64,000 nucleotides of DNA. Origin: Choristoneura fumiferana (lineage: Eukaryota > Arthropoda > Insecta > Lepidoptera > Tortricidae). The notes beneath the pieces are model-generated. The model did no database searches. It saw nothing but the letters and a program-made list of their open reading frames with translations, and was not told where the DNA came from. Position 1 is the first letter of the stretch. Each line of letters opens with the position of its first letter. The position numbers and the translations under genes are program-made. The DNA is taken from positions 6,288,795 through 6,352,794 of the forward strand of contig NC_133486.1 of the NCBI RefSeq assembly GCF_025370935.1, in the 5' to 3' direction. Below are positions 32,991 to 44,482 of the stretch, piece by piece.

Positions 32991-33199
32991 AGTATAGTCG
33001 TAACAATGACATCTTGACTTGTCTACAACGTTTACCTGTTAGCTCTGATGTTAATTTGGAAAGGTTTTGTATTGAAATAGTTTCATTCCCCAAACGTTTT
33101 TTTCAGTAGTTTATTATAAACATTATTTACAATGATCCGTTGTTGACTACTAATCGTTTTTGGGCATTTTTTGTTATTGTTCAAAGAAACCGCCACAGT

Positions 33200-33300
33200 G
33201 AAACTGACAGTCATTAAAATTATTGCCAGTGTAAGAAATTAGTTCCAATGAAATTCCGCAACATGGCGAATAGTCAATATTTCTGGTCAGGCTTTAAAAT
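33200..33300 (+). mobile_element. Dispersed repeat fragment (also at 63430-63535)
   Basis: The words GCAAGAAATTAGTT, TTCCGCAAYATGGC and ATTCTGGTCAG occur in the same order in both places, with divergence between. Confidence 0.55.
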
Positions 33301-33389
33301 GAGCCAATCTCAAGCAATACTGTAACTCAAACAAACCTCGCGATACTAACGCCATCTAGCGTTATTTCACCAATCAATAATCACTCATT

Positions 33390-33659
33390 GACGACCGGAT
33401 GGCTGAGTGGTTAGAGAACCTGACTACGAAGCTTGAGGTCCTGGGTTCGAATCCCGGCCGGGGCAGATATTTGTGTGAATAACACGAATGTTTGCTCTCG
33501 GGTCACGGATGTTTAATATGTATTTAAGTATGTATTTATCTATATAAGTATGTTTATCCGTTGCCTAGTATCCATAGTACAAGCTTTGCTTAGTTTGGGA
33601 CTAGGTCAATTGGTGTCAAGTGTCCCATGATATTTATTATTTATTTATTATTATTATTG
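33390..33659 (+). mobile_element. F1 SINE, full length
   Basis: This is the best copy for defining the family. The tRNA-derived head is GACGACCGGATGGCTGAGTG (A box) and GGGTTCGAATCCCGGCC (B box). The body is GTATGTTTATCCGTTGCCTA and AAGCTTTGCTTAGTTTGGGA, and the tail is TTATTTATTATTATTATT. It is about 270 bp. Other copies: 5528, 7365, 16499 (minus), 26260, 34286, 47307 and 50668. Confidence 0.92.
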
Positions 33660-33673
33660 AAACTACAAAATTA

Positions 33674-33780
33674 CGGCCTGCTGGTGTGTAGAGTCAGAGC
33701 CGGTTTACGATCATTGCTGGTAGGGAATAATGGTTTTATTAATTGGGCTATGTAGACCTTAGTCAGCACAGCAGGCCGCC
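33674..33780. mobile_element. Small inverted-repeat element
   Basis: ACGGCCTGCTGGTGTGTAGA on the left and CAGCACAGCAGGCCG on the right are inverted, about 75 bp apart. It directly follows the F1 tail. Confidence 0.5.
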
Positions 33781-34285
33781 TAATCTATGGTCCCATTGAG
33801 CGCCAAGTCGTAATACATAGCTTCAAAAATTTGGTGAAAAAACAATTTTTTTATCGACAACTTCTTCAACATAAAAGTAATGTTAAGATTAGTTTTTCTT
33901 AATAATTTTATATTATACACGACCCTATAACTTTCGACAAACTGTAACTGCTATCCATCACATATTTTCAACTTAAAAGATATTATGTTGTGTAGGTCCG
34001 TCTATGTTTCTTTTAGCGTGAACATACTTGATTGATGTGTCGTTTCATATAACGAGTATCACCACTCAGTATATATTTTTAGACGAAGAATCAATGCTTG
34101 ATTATATTTGTCACAGATTCAGTCATCTTAGCATTTTTGTTAGTGCAATATAAAACGTAGCTTATTTTTATAAAAAAATTGATGACATTCCAAGAGATTG
34201 AATTGAAAATACTTCTTGTGAATACAGAAGGATTTAATCGAAGAATTATTTAAATTCCTACGACAACTATTTTATTACTATTTTA
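33781..34285. other. Intronic non-coding stretch
   Basis: Nothing recognised. Confidence 0.5.
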
Positions 34286-34547
34286 GACGCCCAGATGGCC
34301 TAGTGGTTAGAGAACCTGACTACGAAACTTGAGGTCTCGGGCTCGATTCCTGTGTCGGGCAGATATTTGTATGAAAAATACGTATGTTTGTTCTCGGGTC
34401 TTGGGTGTTTAATATGTATTTAAGTATGTATCTATCTATATAATTATATTTATCCGTTGCTTAGTACCCATAACACAAGCTTTGCTAAGCTTACTTTGGG
34501 ACTAGGTCAATTGGTGTGAATTGTCCCGTGATATTTATTTTATTTTC
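34286..34547 (+). mobile_element. F1 SINE, full length
   Basis: Head GACGCCCAGATGGCCTAGTG, B box GGGCTCGATTCC, body with AAGCTTTGCTAAGCTTACTT, and a TTTATTTTATTTT tail. Its AAGCTTTGCTAAGCTTACTT variant is shared with the copy at 50668, so these two form a subfamily. Confidence 0.9.
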
Positions 34548-34960
34548 AGGCTCTACGGCGATCACGATCAGTCACATTTTCGTTATGCGTTCAAATTACA
34601 ACGTTAGGAACTCTACGAATTGAACTTAGGTATTGTCCTTACAACGTAATTTTAAGTTGAACTTAGGATTAAGTGCATAATTTCTAGTTATATATTTTTT
34701 TTTTCAATTACTTCAGAACGATTTTTATTTGGTAAGGAAGGCCTCATCGGTCCATGTGTGTAAACGCTTTATAATTGTACCAAAATAATCACTATTGACA
34801 AGCTATAAATGAAAATGAGACACATGAGTACAGTCGAACAAACTGTTTCATGTACGGTCGGTTCCGAACTTATGTAATGTAGTATCCACTTTTTCATACT
34901 AGTTGCATGGAAAAGTGGATACTTATGTTAGGGCACCGACTCACGTCAACGACTCTAGGG
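34548..34960. other. Intronic non-coding stretch
   Basis: No exon. A local hairpin ATCCACTTTTTCATACTAGT...AAGTGGAT lies at about 34884-34920. Confidence 0.5.
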
Positions 34961-35100
34961 TCAAGGACTTTAATTCATGACCCACCATGGAACCATTTCA
35001 CAGTAAACGTCATAGTGACATCGCATTAATTAACAATGAAAATCGTAATGACTTTTCCTTTGAAAAACTTCCATGGTGGCTCATGAATTAAAGTCCTTGA
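34961..35100. mobile_element. M1 MITE, copy 2 (intact)
   Basis: The ends TCAAGGACTTTAATTCATGA and TCATGAATTAAAGTCCTTGA are perfect inverted copies for 20 bp, and the inversion extends to about 32 bp through the CCATGG words. It is 140 bp long. Confidence 0.9.
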
Positions 35101-35639
35101 GCGTACCAGGGTGAAATCTTTGTACTAATAAGGTCATGTTGACATCCCATAGGTACTTTTGTCAAGGAAATCATAGTGAAATTGATTCTGCTCTGGTACA
35201 TGAATCAATTTATTCGACTGTACAAGGCGAACTTATCTCTTATTTACTCGTTTACTACGAGTATAAGCAAACTTTTAGAGTCAGACAACCTCTTCTGCTT
35301 ATCTTCTTCTTAATAAATTGTCTTCTCATAACTAGGTTAGCCTTTGAGGAATAAGCTCGCCTTTGTTCTTCTCTCTGTGTAGGTATCTGTATTTTTTTTA
35401 TGTGCAATCAAGAGTTTACATACACATAAGATGTCGAATAAATGTCTAAAAGTCGCCCATATAAGTCCGCACTTCTACGCATAAAATCGAGGCGGATAAT
35501 TATAAAAAAGGTTTTCTGGCCATTCTAAGGTAATTGAGGTACGAGTGCTCGTCGCTGTCCCAATAGTTGGCATCTTTAATCTTATTTCATTAGCAATAGA
35601 ACAGCAGGGTGTCGTCTATTGGGTATTAGCGTGTCGAAC
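35101..35639. other. Intronic non-coding stretch
   Basis: No exon or repeat recognised. The 72-codon frame at 35136-35354 has no domain. Confidence 0.5.
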
Positions 35640-35893
35640 ACTCGGACCTTATATACAGCCCAACATCAAAGTTGACAATCTGATTCACGATATTACGGTG
35701 ACTCAATTATGGTGAGCTTAATATAGGACCCCTGTGGCACGGAACCCATAACATACGAAATAAACGTCCCTTTTGTGACCCTACTAAATAAACTGATACA
35801 TATCTTCGATACGGAAAGCGCCAGTTTACTTAGAGACAGGAAAGGACACGTAAAAACGTGACGAAGCTCTTTAAGTTTCATTATTACTAACAT
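35640..35893 (-). pseudogene. Possible LINE reverse-transcriptase scrap
   Basis: The minus-strand frame contains TKGTFISYVMGSVPQGSY, which resembles the 'SGVPQGS' motif of non-LTR reverse transcriptases with the usual upstream hydrophobic context. The frame breaks soon after, and the YxDD box is not convincingly present. Chance resemblance is possible. Confidence 0.35.
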
Positions 35894-37410
35894 TGCGTAA
35901 CAACTTATAAGCTATGCGCCTTATTAATTACAGAAGATCACAGCATGCATTAAATAATGATACAGGTTGCACGAAAATCAAGTAAAAAAACTCAACTTAA
36001 GATGACCTATGTAATTAATATGGCTGAAAATATTCTAAAAACTCAATGTTTAAATTAAAAATACCGTGAGACAGGCATAATAGGCTAGTGTCATAAAAAA
36101 ATCTAATTAACCCGTTAATTTAATAATCAAAAAATATTAGACACGATTTTTTTATTCAGTCAGTTAAACAAGTAGTATGAAGAAGCTGGACTGTTTTACG
36201 CATGAAAAACGTGAAGATAAATGTGAAAAATCGAAATCACCTTGCTATTGGACATAAAAAGGCTTTTATTATTATTATTAAGTATAAAAAAAGCTGGACA
36301 GCCGGGCATCTGCAGTGACGGAACTCTCGTTGTGTTCATTTTTTCACAAGAACATATTATTATGGTGTACATATTTTATGTACCTACACCATTATATTCT
36401 TATTTATTTGTAGTTGTATGTATGTATCTGAATAGTGTACATTCTAGTTCGATGTTCTACTTATATTCGTTATGATAAGATGTCTGTAGGTTAGGTACTG
36501 GCAAGGGAAAATTCTTCATTCCGTGGAAAGTTTGTGAAGCTCGAAATTGGTCGTCTTTCGAAGTTTAATCGTGATAATAGTTGGTCGGTACCCTAAAGCT
36601 GGAAAACGGTTTTATATTCTGCGCTATCTCTCTCGCACATTTTCTCGAATGTTCCGGAACAAAATAGACTGTCTCACTCACACGCATAGGCATTCCGGAG
36701 ACAGGAGGTCTGTAACTTATTTATTTAATTTTCACAGCATAACAGTAAAAACCAAGGCACTGTCAGATTAAAATAAAACATTAATATTTCTATTTTGTTG
36801 TGGCCTGAAACGGTCTGAAAGCATGTTTCAGCCTCCTGAAAATGGTGCTAACTTGATTAGACCTTCCTTCAGAACGGCCTGAAAACAGATTTTAGCCTGC
36901 TGTCTCACTGCAAATGGTATTATTAAAAATATATATATTTTGCTGTTTTTCTTTTTGACCAGTCTTCGTAACTTTGTACGTTGTAGAGAATAAAGATAAG
37001 TTTGTACTCTTCACGCGCAAGCTCTAGGCTTGATGCCGATATTCAATTAGTCACATTACTCATTACACGAAGTTGACAAGACGTGAGACACGCGTTTCAA
37101 CGCTAAAGTCATTATTACAGACGTTAACTTATTCAGTTCAAAGTTTTCAGACAAGACACATTTTAGGGTCAGTTCATAAGAAGCAAAAATATTATCCATA
37201 TTCTGACTATTTAATATACCTATTAGTAAGTAACTCTTTATGTCTGTCTGTTACCTCTTGACGCTTGAACAGATTTACATAGATGATAATGGAGATAATT
37301 TTAAGACCCTTGAAAGAATATTGCACAATTTTTAGTATACTGATGAATCTGATGATACCTAAATTAATTTTTCGTAGCTACGGATTCGCAAGCAACAGCT
37401 ACGAGTATAG
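35894..37410. other. Intronic non-coding stretch
   Basis: Nothing clearly recognised. About 36800-36900 has repeated GGCCTGAAA/CAGCCTCCTGAAA words suggesting an old inverted repeat. Confidence 0.5.
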
Positions 37411-37549
37411 TCCTGCAGTGCTACTACGAAACTCGAAACTCGAAGTTCGTATCGTACCATCGCTCTCGCTCGTGTATTAAACAGTATAAGTGTCAGAGGG
37501 ACCGCACGACACGAACTTCAAGTTTCTAGTTTCGTAGTAGCCCTGCTGT
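37411..37549. mobile_element. MITE with TCGAAGTTCGT arms, copy 2
   Basis: The left end CTACTACGAAACTCGAAACT and the right end AGTTTCTAGTTTCGTAGTAG are inverted. The centre shares AGTGTCAGAGGGACCGCACG with 32864-32990. Confidence 0.85.
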
Positions 37550-37849
37550 ATATAAACACTTTGTTTTTTCCACTTATAGGTAAGGTTTGTTGTTGTTAGC
37601 TAACTAACAAAGCATATTTTTAAGCTGCAGCAAGCCTACACAACAGATGACATAATTATCATCATCTTTATAATGTCCCACTGCTAGGCAAATGCCTACT
37701 CAGAATGAGACAGCTTGAGCCATTGAGCCACTTCGTTCCTCACTATATTTTCCTCTAACGTAAACCACGTTACATAATAGTTATTATAATTTAAGAGAAG
37801 TCTCTTCGTTTCATTCTCCATACAAGCGTCCCGGTCTCATTTGAAAAAT
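37550..37849. other. Intronic non-coding stretch
   Basis: It contains a short F3-like scrap (AATGTCCCACTGCTAGGCAA, about 37672). Nothing else. Confidence 0.45.
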
Positions 37850-38155
37850 AGGCAACAGAAATAGATGAAATTTTGTAAGTATGGACTAGACGTAATTATC
37901 TATGCCTGTGGTTTTTCAGATTTTCATATAAATGTGTAATACCAGAATTACAGGAGCTCAAAAGTCAACAAAAAAAAGATGTCAACTTTGCACGCGAATT
38001 ACAGACTAATAAAGCATTTTTACAAAAATCTAAAAAACCACAGGCATAGAAAATATAATGAATATCTAGATTGTAAAATATCATTGATTTTTGTGCTATA
38101 CTTTTCGTATAATTTGAGGACAACGAAGCCCAAAATTCAACCGCCCAAATCTCGA
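37850..38155. mobile_element. Dispersed element D, copy 1
   Basis: It shares, in the opposite orientation, about 300 bp with 51500-51845, including CTATGCCTGTGGTTTTTCAG, AAAGATGTCAACTTTGCA and ACAACGAAGCCCAAAATT. The paired CTATGCCTGTGG/CCACAGGCATAG words inside it show an inverted-repeat structure. It is non-coding. Confidence 0.7.
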
Positions 38156-38397
38156 AAAGCCTGGGGGAGGGCTGCGAGCGCTTATGTCACGAGCGATAAA
38201 GACAGCAATATCCCAAACGAATACCTTACGCGGCCGCGCGGCCGGCAGGGAAACTTCTATTAATAATAAATAATAATAACCTCCTGGCCGATTTCGGCTA
38301 CAGCGACTATTAAAACTATTGGACGAGAGGGCTAAGGTGGTTCGCCCGTTCATGTAAATGACTGCAATAGCCAATTTTATTAGAAAACGTGCGCAAA
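38156..38397. other. GC-richer intronic stretch
   Basis: Around 38230 the sequence CGCGGCCGCGCGGCCGGCAG stands out from the AT-rich surroundings. No splice-bounded frame is recognised. Confidence 0.45.
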
Positions 38398-38735
38398 CAC
38401 ACACACCGTCACACCGTCAACGTAGTGGTAAAAGATGGCTGTGGGTGGCTTAGCCTTGAGGGCGTCACGTTCCATGTCCAGATCAGACCGCCTCTGCAAC
38501 TCTAATTCAGTCACTTTATAATTAGTCACAACGCGCCTCCATTCAGAGCCGCGCCTTGCCTACTCTTCCCAGCGAGAGGGATTAATACCACACCTTATCA
38601 TGTGCCTTTTCTGAACGTCCTTATGGGATCGTAGGAACGTCCTCGTAGGAACTGGCCGCCTTGTTTCCGCTTGCCATTCTGGAGATCAGAAAAGAAGATG
38701 CGTTTAGAGACTCTTGCCTGAGACATCCGCGATTA
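38398..38735 (-). pseudogene. Decayed LINE C-terminal region, second type
   Basis: The minus strand gives VSKRIFFSDLQNGKRKQGGQ, then after a frameshift KRHMIRCGINPSRWEE, an in-frame stop, and ARRGSEWRRVVTNYKVTELE. This is the familiar C-terminal region of some non-LTR retrotransposons ('LxxGKRxxGGQxxRYKDxxKRHL...WExxAxxRxxWR'). At least one frameshift and one stop make it dead. It lies antisense in the receptor intron and abuts an F5 element. Confidence 0.75.
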
Positions 38736-38786
38736 TTATCATTTATAATAGTTCAGAAGGCTACAAAAAATAACCCATGTTTTTAA

Positions 38787-39215
38787 GGGTTCCGGAGCCA
38801 AAATGGCAAAAACGGAACCCTTATAGTTTCGCCATGTCTGTCTGTCTGTCCGTCCGCGGCTTTTCTCAGGGACTATCAATGCTAGAAAGCTGTTATTTTG
38901 CACGGATATATAAGTAAACTATGCCGACAAAATGGTATAATTAAAAATGAAAAAAAAATTGATTAAAACCGGTGAGTGGAAAAAAATCAGGATGGTAGTA
39001 AGTATATCAAACTTTCAAGTAAAACTATAACGGCTAAGTTTTCTTGAGAATTATTAGTAGTTTATGAGTAAATAGTAGTCTAAGATATAAAATATACCTA
39101 AACTTGGAAGATTCCGTATTAATACGAAATCCTTAGAAATATATTACTTGATTTTTTCGTAATGGCTACGGAACCCTATTTTGGGCGTGTCCGACACGCT
39201 CTTGGCCGGTTTTTT
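38787..39215 (+). mobile_element. F5 element, both ends present
   Basis: It starts AGGGTTCCGGAGCCAAAATG and ends GACACGCTCTTGGCCGGTTTTTT. With 32268 and 51009 it defines the family ends. Confidence 0.8.
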
Positions 39216-39489
39216 AACTCTAAACTCGTTTTAAAACAACTTGTTTTCGCTCTATTGCTCTCTCAGTTTGTATTTGCACATACATGATTGTATCAACACT
39301 TGCTGGTGTAGATACATAATAAAAGTTTTCTCATATTATATGCGGTCAGGCATGCAAATAGAACGAGAGAAGATGCATAAAATCGTTATTTAGACCCGCG
39401 CGTTTCTACACGCTCCACTGATTTCCCTGTAGGTATGTACCCTTGTGAACATATGCCAGTTTACTATAAAACTGTATTTAATTATAATG
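39216..39489. other. Intronic non-coding stretch
   Basis: Nothing recognised. Confidence 0.5.
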
Positions 39490-39622
39490 TCTTAAACTTT
39501 CGTGATTTTCACTCATAGTCAAAATACCACGCACAGGACTTTATCACGCTAACACACACGAGTAATATTTACCTCAACGTTTCGGCAACATTACGATGGC
39601 CGTGGTCACGAGTAGACTGAAG
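39490..39622. mobile_element. Dispersed repeat with CGTTTCGGCAAC
   Basis: Second copy of the 15675-15815 repeat. It extends further right into GATGGCCGTGGTCACGAGTA. Confidence 0.6.
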
Positions 39623-40513
39623 TGTGGGGTGTCAAGTCTGCCTAGCAGCGCAAGTCGTTTTGTATTCAATTTCCAAGAGAGAAGAGAGAACTTAGTAAAT
39701 ATTTTACGGCAACTACAACAAGAATTCTTTGAAAATAATATGAGTTGATTGTACGGGTCTTATTCAGTGAAAGTCACACAACTAGTGTTAATATGGTTTG
39801 GGACAAATCGCTAATGTGTTGCAGAAGAGGATATCCGCTATTAAGATTCTGTTGGTTAATACAAGTTTAATTCATCTACAGGCAATTACACTTCCTCTGT
39901 GAAACTAAACTGAATAAACATTGAATTTCTGAATCGTAAACTAAAAGCCAAAGAGGAATTTACTGGCCATTATTAATTGCTTTCTCGACTGACTCTGTAA
40001 TTGTTTCGAATCAAATATTCCGTATTGTGAACAATTTAGCATTCACAAAGCGACGTTGTTTGTTATATTATTTATGTAAATTATTACTAAACTTGTGTAA
40101 GGGACCGTACGGTCCCTCCATCGTATTGTTATTAAATTCCTTTATCCTTACAACAAAAAATGTAAGCAAATGTTTGCCTTTTTATTTTTTCTCTATGTAA
40201 CTAATATGCCTGTTTGAAACGTAGACATGCATTACAAATACGTATTACTTACGGCTTCCTCTCAAACTTTCTACAAAGGTTTTTATTTCCCTTTACACGA
40301 AGTTTCGCTCGTGTAAGCCATTAAGCTGTGTTGCCACCAGAGATGTGCGCTCTGGTGGAAACAGCTGAGCGGAGCGAGGCTAAGTAAATGAAGCGTTTCT
40401 ATTGGATTATCAAAAACACATTCCTCGCAACACATCCTCGCACATATCAGGTGGAAACGGAGCCTTATGAATATGATGTACCATAAGCAATTGCTTTGCT
40501 CACCAACGACATT
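39623..40513. other. Intronic non-coding stretch
   Basis: No exon. A small palindrome GGGACCGTACGGTCCC lies at about 40103. Confidence 0.5.
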
Positions 40514-40856
40514 AGGGCCAGTACAGACGGACTGCATTCCAACTGCAAAGTAACTGCCATCTGGATTCGCGCTGTCATCGTTCATCCACCATTACGTCTC
40601 ATATTTCGTTTTCTAGAATTTTTTTACCGTACAACGGCAAAAACTACTAGACACTGGCAAAATTGTCCTCCGATGGACAGAGCCATATTTTTTTAAAGAA
40701 ACAACAACTGCCATCTGCCAACTGCCCATACATTTGTCATTGCAGTTCCATTGCAGTCGGCACAAACTGCACGCTGGCTGCGATTTAATTATATGGGAAG
40801 TCAGCAGTTGCGGTTACGTAATTGCAGTTGGAAAGCAGTCCGTCTTTACTGGCCCT
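40514..40856. mobile_element. MITE split by a later SINE insertion
   Basis: The ends AGGGCCAGTACAGACGGACT and AGTCCGTCTTTACTGGCCCT are inverted, and the match continues into CCAACTGCAA/TTGCAGTTGG. The 142-bp SINE at 40564-40705 sits inside with its own target duplication. A fragment of the same MITE is at 61605-61660. Confidence 0.88.
40564..40705 (+). mobile_element. 142-bp SINE-like insert with 12-bp target duplication
   Basis: It is flanked by AACTGCCATCTG at 40552-40563 and 40706-40717. It starts GATTCGCGCTGTCATCGTTC and ends TTTTAAAGAAACAAC. It is the forward counterpart of 26852-26991, with only scattered differences, and both carry the internal TCCTCCGATGGACAGAGCC block. Confidence 0.92.
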
Positions 40857-40974
40857 TGCGATAGCTATGTCTACGCAACAAGTGTGTTCATGTCCTCCAA
40901 CTCCACACTGTAAGACATACACAAATCACACAATAGTTGTTTGTTATGCAAGGCTGTAAAGTGACTGTTTGGTT

Positions 40975-41100
40975 CTAGGATTGAATTCAAAAGAAGAATC
41001 CTGAGCATAGTCGAGGGTTTTAAAGGCACGAGATGCTAAACAACTTTACAGCCGAGCGAAACAATTTTTCACCTCACGACAGCGAGAAAAATAGTAGGGA
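40975..41100 (+). mobile_element. F6 repeat fragment
   Basis: AAGAAGAATCCTGAGCATAG, then GGCACGAGATGCTAAACAAC and ATTTTTCACCTCACGAC, match the second half of 47989-48205. Confidence 0.65.
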
Positions 41101-41715
41101 GATGGAAGCAAATAAATTAATAAATCATAAAATAAATCAGTTCCAGGTTATACTAGCTAGCTTATGCCAGCGGTTTCACATTTCATTATGCAAGCTAAAC
41201 CTACTTAAAGTTAATTTTTTTATTGCACAAGACGAATCAATACAAAAATTTTATATTGACACAATACAACTTAAATACTAAGTAAATCTATATAAATGTT
41301 CTCAATTATATCAAAATTCGGCAGTTATTCTTACAATTGATTTGTACTTTATGAAGTACGCAAGGAATTACGAGGCTTAAATATCCACCAACTGTCGGAA
41401 TAATGTCAAATAGATAAAAGAGAACGCATTAGTACCCTTCCACCAAACTTGGGGTAATTCGATAATAATATCCGATGTTCCAATATAGCATTAACTCTCG
41501 TTTCAGATATCGCGTAATTCTAGACTTGAGTAAACGGGGGGAGCTTTAACACCTTTTTACACCTACATGAACAGACGTGAAAATAATACCTACTAGTGAC
41601 TGTGTTCTGTGCACGTTGCGACTTTTAGGCGCAATACACGCCAAAATCGCCGATCCGCCGAGTTAAGAAATCAAAGAGGTAGCTATTACGCTAAAAAAAA
41701 CAGACATAGGGAAGA
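41101..41715. other. Intronic non-coding stretch
   Basis: Nothing recognised. Confidence 0.5.
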
Positions 41716-41950
41716 AACATTAAAAAAAAAAAACCGACTGCCTTAAAAACTAAAAGGAAGCAAATAATTGGAACTCTGTTGAGTAGCTAATTTAAAGTTA
41801 AACAATCGGGACGATCACGGGAGAGCGTCACGATTTAAATGGGTCCCGACTGTTGAACTTTAAATTAGCTATACAGAGTTCTAGACCACTAGACTTTTTT
41901 TCTTCCTTTTAGTTTTTGAGGCAGTCGGGTTTTTTTTTTTTTAATGTTTT
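41716..41950. mobile_element. 235-bp foldback element
   Basis: The left end (AAACATTAAAAA, then CCGACTGCCTTAAAAACTAA) and the right end (TTAGTTTTTGAGGCAGTCGG, then T-run and AATGTT) are inverted. The inversion continues inward (GAACTCTGTTGAGTAGCTAA against TTAGCTATACAGAGTTC) to AATCGGGAC/GTCCCGACT. Nearly the whole element pairs with itself around a short centre. A scrap of the GCAGTCGGGT end recurs at about 42320. Confidence 0.85.
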
Positions 41951-42439
41951 ATTTTATACTTTTTGATATTTCTGTAAAATGTGAATTATAATTGTTAAAT
42001 CATAGGTGTTATGAACATTATATATGCTTTGATCGTTATATCAATTGATATTATATATAAACAACCTTTAAAAATTAGATATTTTAAAATTATACTTTTC
42101 GTTCATTATATCTAGTGAACGTCATACTAAATGAGTTTATATAAAGTGAGCGTATATATTATGAATATTATATAATAAGTTCTTATATCTCGTATTACTT
42201 ACCCATGGTGCGTCGTATGTTAAAATCCGCCCAGCCGTTTAGGCTGCAGTGAGGACCAAAGAAATAGACATACATACCCACATACATACATACGCTCGAA
42301 AAACATAACCCTCCTTCGGGCAGTCGGGTAATAAAAGGTATTTATAGGTATTTCCTATTGAAGGTGGCTCTGACTTTGTAATATGAAGTTAGTACAGTGG
42401 TCAAAGTTAAACTATATAATAAAACATCAGAACTAGCCT
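41951..42439. other. Intronic non-coding stretch
   Basis: AT-rich; a CATACATACATACGCTCG run lies at about 42278. No exon. Confidence 0.5.
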
Positions 42440-42665
42440 TTAGTTTGTGATTTTAGTTTTAGTGTGGACTAGATGTTGCTCGCGACTCCGTCCACTTAGA
42501 ACTCATTTATCGCTATCCCGCGGAAACCATACAATTTTCCGGGATAAAAACTCAAACTATCTGCACACCGAATGTGATCTAAATCGGTTCAGCAGTTTAG
42601 ATGTGATAAAGTAATAAACAAACAAACAGACTTACAAACTTTCATATTTATAATATTAGTGGGAT
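42440..42665. mobile_element. Dispersed element ending TTTATAATATTAGT
   Basis: It ends AACAAACAAACAGACTTACA, ACTTTCATATTTATAATATT and AGTGGGATA, the opposite orientation of the 5690 element's start. The same AACAAACAAAC tract is near the end of the 45314-46205 element. Confidence 0.6.
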
Positions 42666-43636
42666 AATATTTGACTAGCCTAAACTATAGAGTCATGGAA
42701 TTAAAATTCAGATATATTATCCATATAATACCCATATGTAGTACCCATGTACTACAAGAAGAAAGGGCTTCCGTCTTTATTTGTTTTTTTTTCATCCTAT
42801 TTTGTTGTATATAACCCTAATTGAATGCCATCTTATTGAAATTACCTAACTTACCAAAATACTCACGAATTTAAACCAACCGTAATAAATGTACTCAAAG
42901 GGAAGCGTTAAACGAATTTTAATTTCAGCCCTTGAAATTTCAAATACATTTTGTTATCTTTTAATTTTGGCAAACTTTCTGATTATTACAGTTTGTTTTA
43001 TTTGAAAAAATGATTTTTCATCGAATTTGCTCTTTCTTTTACACTATACAATATACATAAAACTTTTAAGAGGAACTGTCAAGCCAATACGATCTTGACC
43101 GACTCCGCAGGGTGGCAATCGACTATACGGCCGCCTGATGTCGCTTCATTGCTTTCCAATGTTTATATGCTTTCATATAATTTGATTCACTGAATTGTAC
43201 CACGACTAAGCAACTATTATAGTTTATATACTTATCCTACCAGTTTGTTTCTATGAGAGCAGATAATCCAGGCTGATTCAGGAGGCATAAACGAAATCGG
43301 CACTTCACAATTCAGTACATTAAATGTTTACAGGTCGTTTATACTACCGCATTTACGAGTACGTTTCTCTACTGGAAATTGTCTTATCATGCTACTGCAC
43401 AATACTGCTACGAAACGTTAGCCTAAATATTAACTGAGTTGGTTACCGTTAAGACTTGGTCCTGGTCGAGTCCCCATAATGTCGCTTTACATAAGATGTT
43501 AATAAAATTACTGAAAACCCGAAAGTTGTTTGTTCAGAATAGAGAGTAGGATCAACTGCCCACACCATATAACTTTAAACCAGGTTGAGTTTTTTTTTAA
43601 TCCCTCTTTTCTCCTGTGCCCAGACTAAAACTTTAC
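42666..43636. other. Intronic non-coding stretch
   Basis: Nothing recognised. Confidence 0.5.
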
Positions 43637-43929
43637 AATAGGGATGCTGACACCATTAAAAAATAATTCGAAGACACGACTCCAGTAAAAATACGCTTTA
43701 TTTAGCCCTGAAAACCAGATTAATTTTCGATTAACTGCAAAATTAGATTTTTTGTTGCTTTAAAACCAATAAATAGTTAGTTGATTGAGTTGGCGAACAA
43801 GTGACGTCATATGTTGCTATTACCATTCAAACTCTATGGCAGAAATGTGTTTTGACAGCTCATAAAAAGTAGGTACGTCAGTTGATTGGTGGAGTTGGGT
43901 GGAGTCTTGGTGGAGTCAACATCCCTATT
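43637..43929. mobile_element. 293-bp MITE with AATAGGGATG ends
   Basis: The left end AATAGGGATGCTGACACC and the right end GGAGTCAACATCCCTATT are inverted with two mismatches. It is non-coding. Confidence 0.7.
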
Positions 43930-44482
43930 ATGCGACATGCCAAGTGAATGACAGCGAGGTTACATGTCATTTAGATAATCCAATACTGGCCGTTTTCCTG
44001 TCAAATTCAATGTTCTTCAAAAAACGATGAAGCCCAACTGGCACGTAAAAAATACGAATGTAGAATTAGAAATCAAGTATAGGATTATTGACTTAAAATA
44101 TACGAATATTTTTTGAAATAATTAAGGTATTTTAAGTATACGCAACTAACTTATGAAGTCGGTTAAAAATAAGACATTGGGGGTCTGAAATTTGCAGTTT
44201 AATATTTAACACCTGGTTTATTATGCCCAAAGCTTCCTTGCTAACGATAAATTTTGCTGACAACGAACGTCGAGCACTACGGTGTGGAAGGCAAAGTCAA
44301 ACCACGACAAATTTACCCAACAAAAGTCGTGAAGGTTCCCGGTCTATCCTCAACATACAACCACGACCACTTTGTGAAAATTATGGCAACTTATGTATTT
44401 CAAAGATACTGTTACTACTTTTAAAATCTGCAACACAGGACAGCTTAACATCAAGGTACTTTACATTTTTTTTTGTTCGCAG
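43930..44482. other. Intron end before the last receptor exon
   Basis: Non-coding. The ATG-started frame from 44223 passes through this intron and only becomes real coding sequence at 44483. Confidence 0.7.

Larger units (their letters stand above)
29605..44482 (+). other. 14,878-bp receptor intron
   Basis: It starts GTAAGT and ends TTTTTTTTTGTTCGCAG. The phase matches: AG before it and A after it make an Arg codon. It separates TM7 from helix 8. It contains LINE fragments, F1, F3 and F5 repeats, several MITEs and a 142-bp SINE, listed separately. No further exon of this gene is recognised inside it. Confidence 0.88.

Noticed and set aside
33390..33470. tRNA gene (A box and B box present)
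   Set aside because: The same sequence with a common body and tail occurs at eight sites, and the acceptor stem does not pair. It is a SINE head.
44223..44482. ATG-started N-terminal extension of the last receptor exon
   Set aside because: It is intron sequence. The acceptor at 44482 and the split codon shared with 29604 explain the frame, and the extension has no receptor similarity.
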